From Actinomycetota bacterium (GTDB taxonomy: Bacteria; Actinomycetota; Acidimicrobiia; Spongiisociales; ZC4RG35): DNA of 7,773 nt. Position numbers and translations under genes: made by a program. The notes below the pieces were generated by a model that saw nothing but the letters and a program-made list of their open reading frames with translations, made no database searches and had not been told where the DNA came from. The stretch is taken from positions 1 through 7,773 of the forward strand of contig QGUS01000067.1 in NCBI GenBank assembly GCA_003242515.1. Direction: 5' to 3'. Every line of letters begins with the position of its first letter. Within the stretch, counting starts at the first letter, position 1. Shown here piece by piece: positions 5,883 to 7,773 of the stretch.

Positions 5883-6953
5883 ATGACGCCCTCTGAGACC
5901 GGCCGGTTCTTCCTTCCCGGGCCCACCGAGGTCCATCCCGACGTTCTCGCCGCTCAGACCCGCCCGATGATCGGTCATCGCGGCCGGGCCATCGAGGAAC
6001 TGCTCGCCCGCATCGCGTCCGGTCTCGCCGTGGTGTTCCAGACCCGGTGTCCCGTCATCGTCTCCGCCTCCGCTGCGTCCGGCCTCATGGAGGCGGCCAT
6101 CCGCAACGGAGTCCACACCGGCCCCGTGCTGGCGCTGGTCAACGGAGCCTTCTCCAGCCGCTTCGCCTCCATCGCTAGGGCCTGCGGCCGGGAGGTCGAC
6201 GTCTGGGAGGTGGAATGGGGCCAGATCCACGACCTGGACGGGCTGGCCGAGCGGCTCCGTGACCGCCGCTACGAGGCGGTCACCGTCACCCACTCCGAGA
6301 GCTCGACCGGGGCGCTACAGGACCTCGAGGGCATCGCCTCCGTGGTGGCGGAGCACCCGGACACGCTGCTCCTGGTCGACTCGGTCACCGGTATCGGCGC
6401 TGTCGAGGTCCGTCCCGACGACTGGGGCATCGACTTCATCCTCACCGGCTCCCAGAAGGCCCTGGCGCTCCCGCCCGGCCTCGCCTTCGCCGTGCCGTCC
6501 GAGGCCATGATGGAGCGGGCCGCCACCATCCCCGACCGCGGCTGGTACTTCGACCTCGTGAAGCTGGTGGAGTCGTTGGAGAAGAACCAGACGCCCGCCA
6601 CGCCTGCCGTCTCGCTGCTCTATGCGCTCGACGCACAGCTGGAGCGGATCCTCGAAGAGGGGATCGAGGCCCGCTGGGAGAGGCACCGCCGGATGCAGGC
6701 GCTCACCGTGGAGTGGGCGGAGGGCACCGGCCTGGGCGTCTTCGCCGTCCCGGAGGGCCGCTCGCCGACCGTCACATGCGTCAACCACCCCGAGCCGAAG
6801 CGCGTGGTCTCCGCGATGGCCGAACGCGGGTGGACCATCGGCGGCGGCTACGGGAAGATCCAGGACCGCACCTTCCGGATCGGGCACATGGGCGACCACA
6901 CGGTCGACGGCCTGAAGGCGCTCCTGGCCGAGCTGGACGAGGTGGTGGCATGA
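5883..6953 (+). CDS. Class V aminotransferase, probable phosphoserine or alanine-glyoxylate type
   Basis: A 356-residue PLP-dependent enzyme of the class V, fold type I family that contains alanine-glyoxylate/serine-pyruvate aminotransferases. Visible marks are L11-P-G-P-T-E-V near the N-terminus, M-I-G-H-R-G at 29-34, H137-S-E139-S-S-T-G143 (substrate and cofactor region), D166 in L-L-V-D-S-V (contacts the PLP ring nitrogen), the Schiff-base lysine K192 in T-G-S-Q-K-A, and R332 in F-R-I-G-H-M-G (substrate carboxylate). The length is usual. Sequence alone cannot separate glyoxylate, pyruvate and phosphohydroxypyruvate as substrate. The 4-base overlap with serA suggests a SerC-like role, turning 3-phosphohydroxypyruvate into phosphoserine; such class V enzymes replace classical SerC in some archaea and bacteria (Methanocaldococcus MJ0959 is the known case). 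The start is set by the N-terminal motif and the -10 element just before it. I give no symbol because the function is inferred from context. Confidence 0.9.
   Translation: MTPSETGRFFLPGPTEVHPDVLAAQTRPMIGHRGRAIEELLARIASGLAVVFQTRCPVIVSASAASGLMEAAIRNGVHTGPVLALVNGAFSSRFASIARACGREVDVWEVEWGQIHDLDGLAERLRDRRYEAVTVTHSESSTGALQDLEGIASVVAEHPDTLLLVDSVTGIGAVEVRPDDWGIDFILTGSQKALALPPGLAFAVPSEAMMERAATIPDRGWYFDLVKLVESLEKNQTPATPAVSLLYALDAQLERILEEGIEARWERHRRMQALTVEWAEGTGLGVFAVPEGRSPTVTCVNHPEPKRVVSAMAERGWTIGGGYGKIQDRTFRIGHMGDHTVDGLKALLAELDEVVA
6939..6945 (+). promoter_or_regulatory. Ribosome binding site of serA
   Basis: GAGGTGG ends 4 bases before the serA ATG at 6950 and lies inside the last codons of the aminotransferase gene. 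With the ATGA overlap it points to coupled translation of the pair. Confidence 0.5.
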
Positions 6954-7696
6954 AGGTCGTGGCTGCCGATGGCGTCGCCGTCGCCTCACTGACGGCCCTG
7001 GCGGAGGACGACCGTTTCGAGATCGTGCCCGCCAAGGGCGAGGACGTGCTCCGCGAGGTGGCCGATGCCGACGGCCTGATCGTCCGGAGCGCAACGAGGG
7101 TGAACGCCGCCCTCTTCGACTTCGCCCCTTCGCTCAAGGTCGTGATCAGGGCCGGGGTGGGGGTCGACAACATCGACGTCGAGGAGGCCACCCGGAGGGG
7201 CGTCGCCGTGTTCAACACCCCGGCGGCCAACACCATCGCCGCCGCCGAACTGACCTTCGCCCTCATCCTGGCCGCGATGCGGATGGTCCCGGCCGCGGAC
7301 CGCTCGATGCGCGAGGGCGCATGGGACCGGGCCGCCTTCCAGGGCGTCGAGTGCCACGGCAAGGTGCTTGGTCTCGTCGGAGCCGGGAGGATCGGCCGCG
7401 AGGTGGCCGCACGCGCCCGGGCGTTCGGGATGACGGTGATCGCCTACGACCCGTACTTGACCGAGGCGGACGGGTTGGAGCTGTGCCCCCTGGACCGGGT
7501 GATCGCCGAGGCCGACGTGATCTCCCTGCACGTCCCCCTCGACGACGAGACGCGGGGCCTGATCGACGCCGCGGCCATCGCCAGGATGAAGCCCGGGTCT
7601 TACCTGGTCAACGCGTCACGGGGTGGCGTGGTCGACGAGGCGGCACTGGTGGAGGCACTGCGCACCACTTGGCGCGCCGGAGGAATAATGAGGTGA
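6950..7696 (+). CDS. serA: D-3-phosphoglycerate dehydrogenase, truncated N-terminal part
   Basis: The first 248 residues of a D-isomer-specific 2-hydroxyacid dehydrogenase of the SerA type, which oxidises 3-phosphoglycerate to 3-phosphohydroxypyruvate with NAD, the entry to serine synthesis. Visible are the N-terminal substrate-domain strand (K-V-V-A-A-D), R67-A-G-V-G-V-D-N-I-D, the NAD-binding G144-A-G-R-I-G149, an acidic residue at the end of the next strand (Y-D-P-Y), and N-A-S-R224-G-G-V-V-D-E with the substrate-binding Arg. Resemblance fades after A-L-V-E-A-L-R: the expected A-G-A-A-x-D-V-F-E-x-E-P is replaced by A-G-G-I-M-R and a stop at 7694-7696. The catalytic Glu and His (E269 and H292 in E. 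coli SerA), the end of the NAD domain and any ACT domain are all missing, so this product should be inactive. No other frame downstream restores the family sequence. It is either a broken gene or, more likely, a gene cut by a false joint near the contig end. Confidence 0.85.
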   Translation: MKVVAADGVAVASLTALAEDDRFEIVPAKGEDVLREVADADGLIVRSATRVNAALFDFAPSLKVVIRAGVGVDNIDVEEATRRGVAVFNTPAANTIAAAELTFALILAAMRMVPAADRSMREGAWDRAAFQGVECHGKVLGLVGAGRIGREVAARARAFGMTVIAYDPYLTEADGLELCPLDRVIAEADVISLHVPLDDETRGLIDAAAIARMKPGSYLVNASRGGVVDEAALVEALRTTWRAGGIMR

Positions 7697-7773
7697 GGTC
7701 CCGGTGTGGGTCGGTATGGTGATAACAAAACAACAGAGAACAATGCACATGACGATCGCGCAGGCTAAATAAA
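7682..7773. other. Compositionally foreign tail at the right edge
   Basis: These 92 bases are about 47% GC by hand count and the last 53 about 40%, against about 67% in the serA stretch at 7561-7620. They contain A-rich runs not seen elsewhere in the window, and they replace the expected continuation of serA. I see no gene, terminal inverted repeat or transposase signature. The change begins just after GGCGCGCC at 7671-7678. The origin may be an assembly chimera, a cloning junction or the edge of an inserted element. Confidence 0.6.

Noticed and set aside
7679..7696. GGAGG followed by ATG at 7688, like a ribosome binding site and start
   Set aside because: The frame is only ATG-AGG-TGA, so nothing useful is encoded.
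7716..7772. An 18-codon open frame (ATG to TAA) in the AT-richer tail
   Set aside because: It is too short, has no ribosome binding site and resembles nothing I know. It sits in sequence that may not belong to this genome.
1..7773. A previously undescribed multi-gene system
   Set aside because: Every gene with strong coding evidence belongs to a known family (acylase, heme O synthase, caa3 oxidase, serine synthesis), and no unexplained gene-sized stretch remains.

Overview
The window reads as ordinary chromosomal DNA of a very GC-rich, aerobic, heterotrophic bacterium. Three things fit Actinomycetota best: the codon bias (G or C at nearly every third position), the caa3-type oxidase gene set, and several genes that seem to be transcribed without a 5' leader. 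I think of a deep branch such as Acidimicrobiia, but this is a guess from style; Chloroflexota-like lineages carry similar oxidases. No rRNA, tRNA, CRISPR array or recognisable insertion sequence is visible.

Layout. 1-777 (minus strand) is the N-terminal third of a membrane-anchored penicillin-acylase-family hydrolase that runs off the left edge. It is divergent from ctaB (834-1736, heme O synthase), and the two share a 56-bp promoter region with a palindrome in the middle. Next comes a tightly packed cytochrome c oxidase operon. It holds coxB (1826-2878, lipoprotein subunit II with a fused cytochrome c domain), coxA (2875-4914, subunit I with two extra C-terminal helices), coxC (4907-5527, five-helix subunit III) and coxD (5524-5835, small subunit IV). 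Each junction overlaps by 4 or 8 bases. A hairpin with a short T run closes the operon. A second unit starts at 5883 with a class V aminotransferase (5883-6953), coupled by an ATGA overlap to serA (from 6950).

How the genes work together. CtaB farnesylates protoheme to heme O. A heme A synthase, not in this window, must finish heme A for CoxA. CoxB takes electrons from cytochrome c through its own heme c and CuA, CoxA reduces oxygen and pumps protons, and CoxC and CoxD support the complex. The aminotransferase and SerA probably catalyse the second and first steps of serine synthesis from 3-phosphoglycerate.

The right end is odd. The SerA frame loses family resemblance near 7660-7683, stops at 7696 after 248 residues (families usually run to about 400-530), and the last 92 bases drop to about 47% GC by hand count. 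This is either a chimeric contig end or a real disruption. I found no convincing new biological system. The most useful leads are the SerA break, a run of putative leaderless promoters, and histidine-rich tails on three consecutive oxidase subunits.
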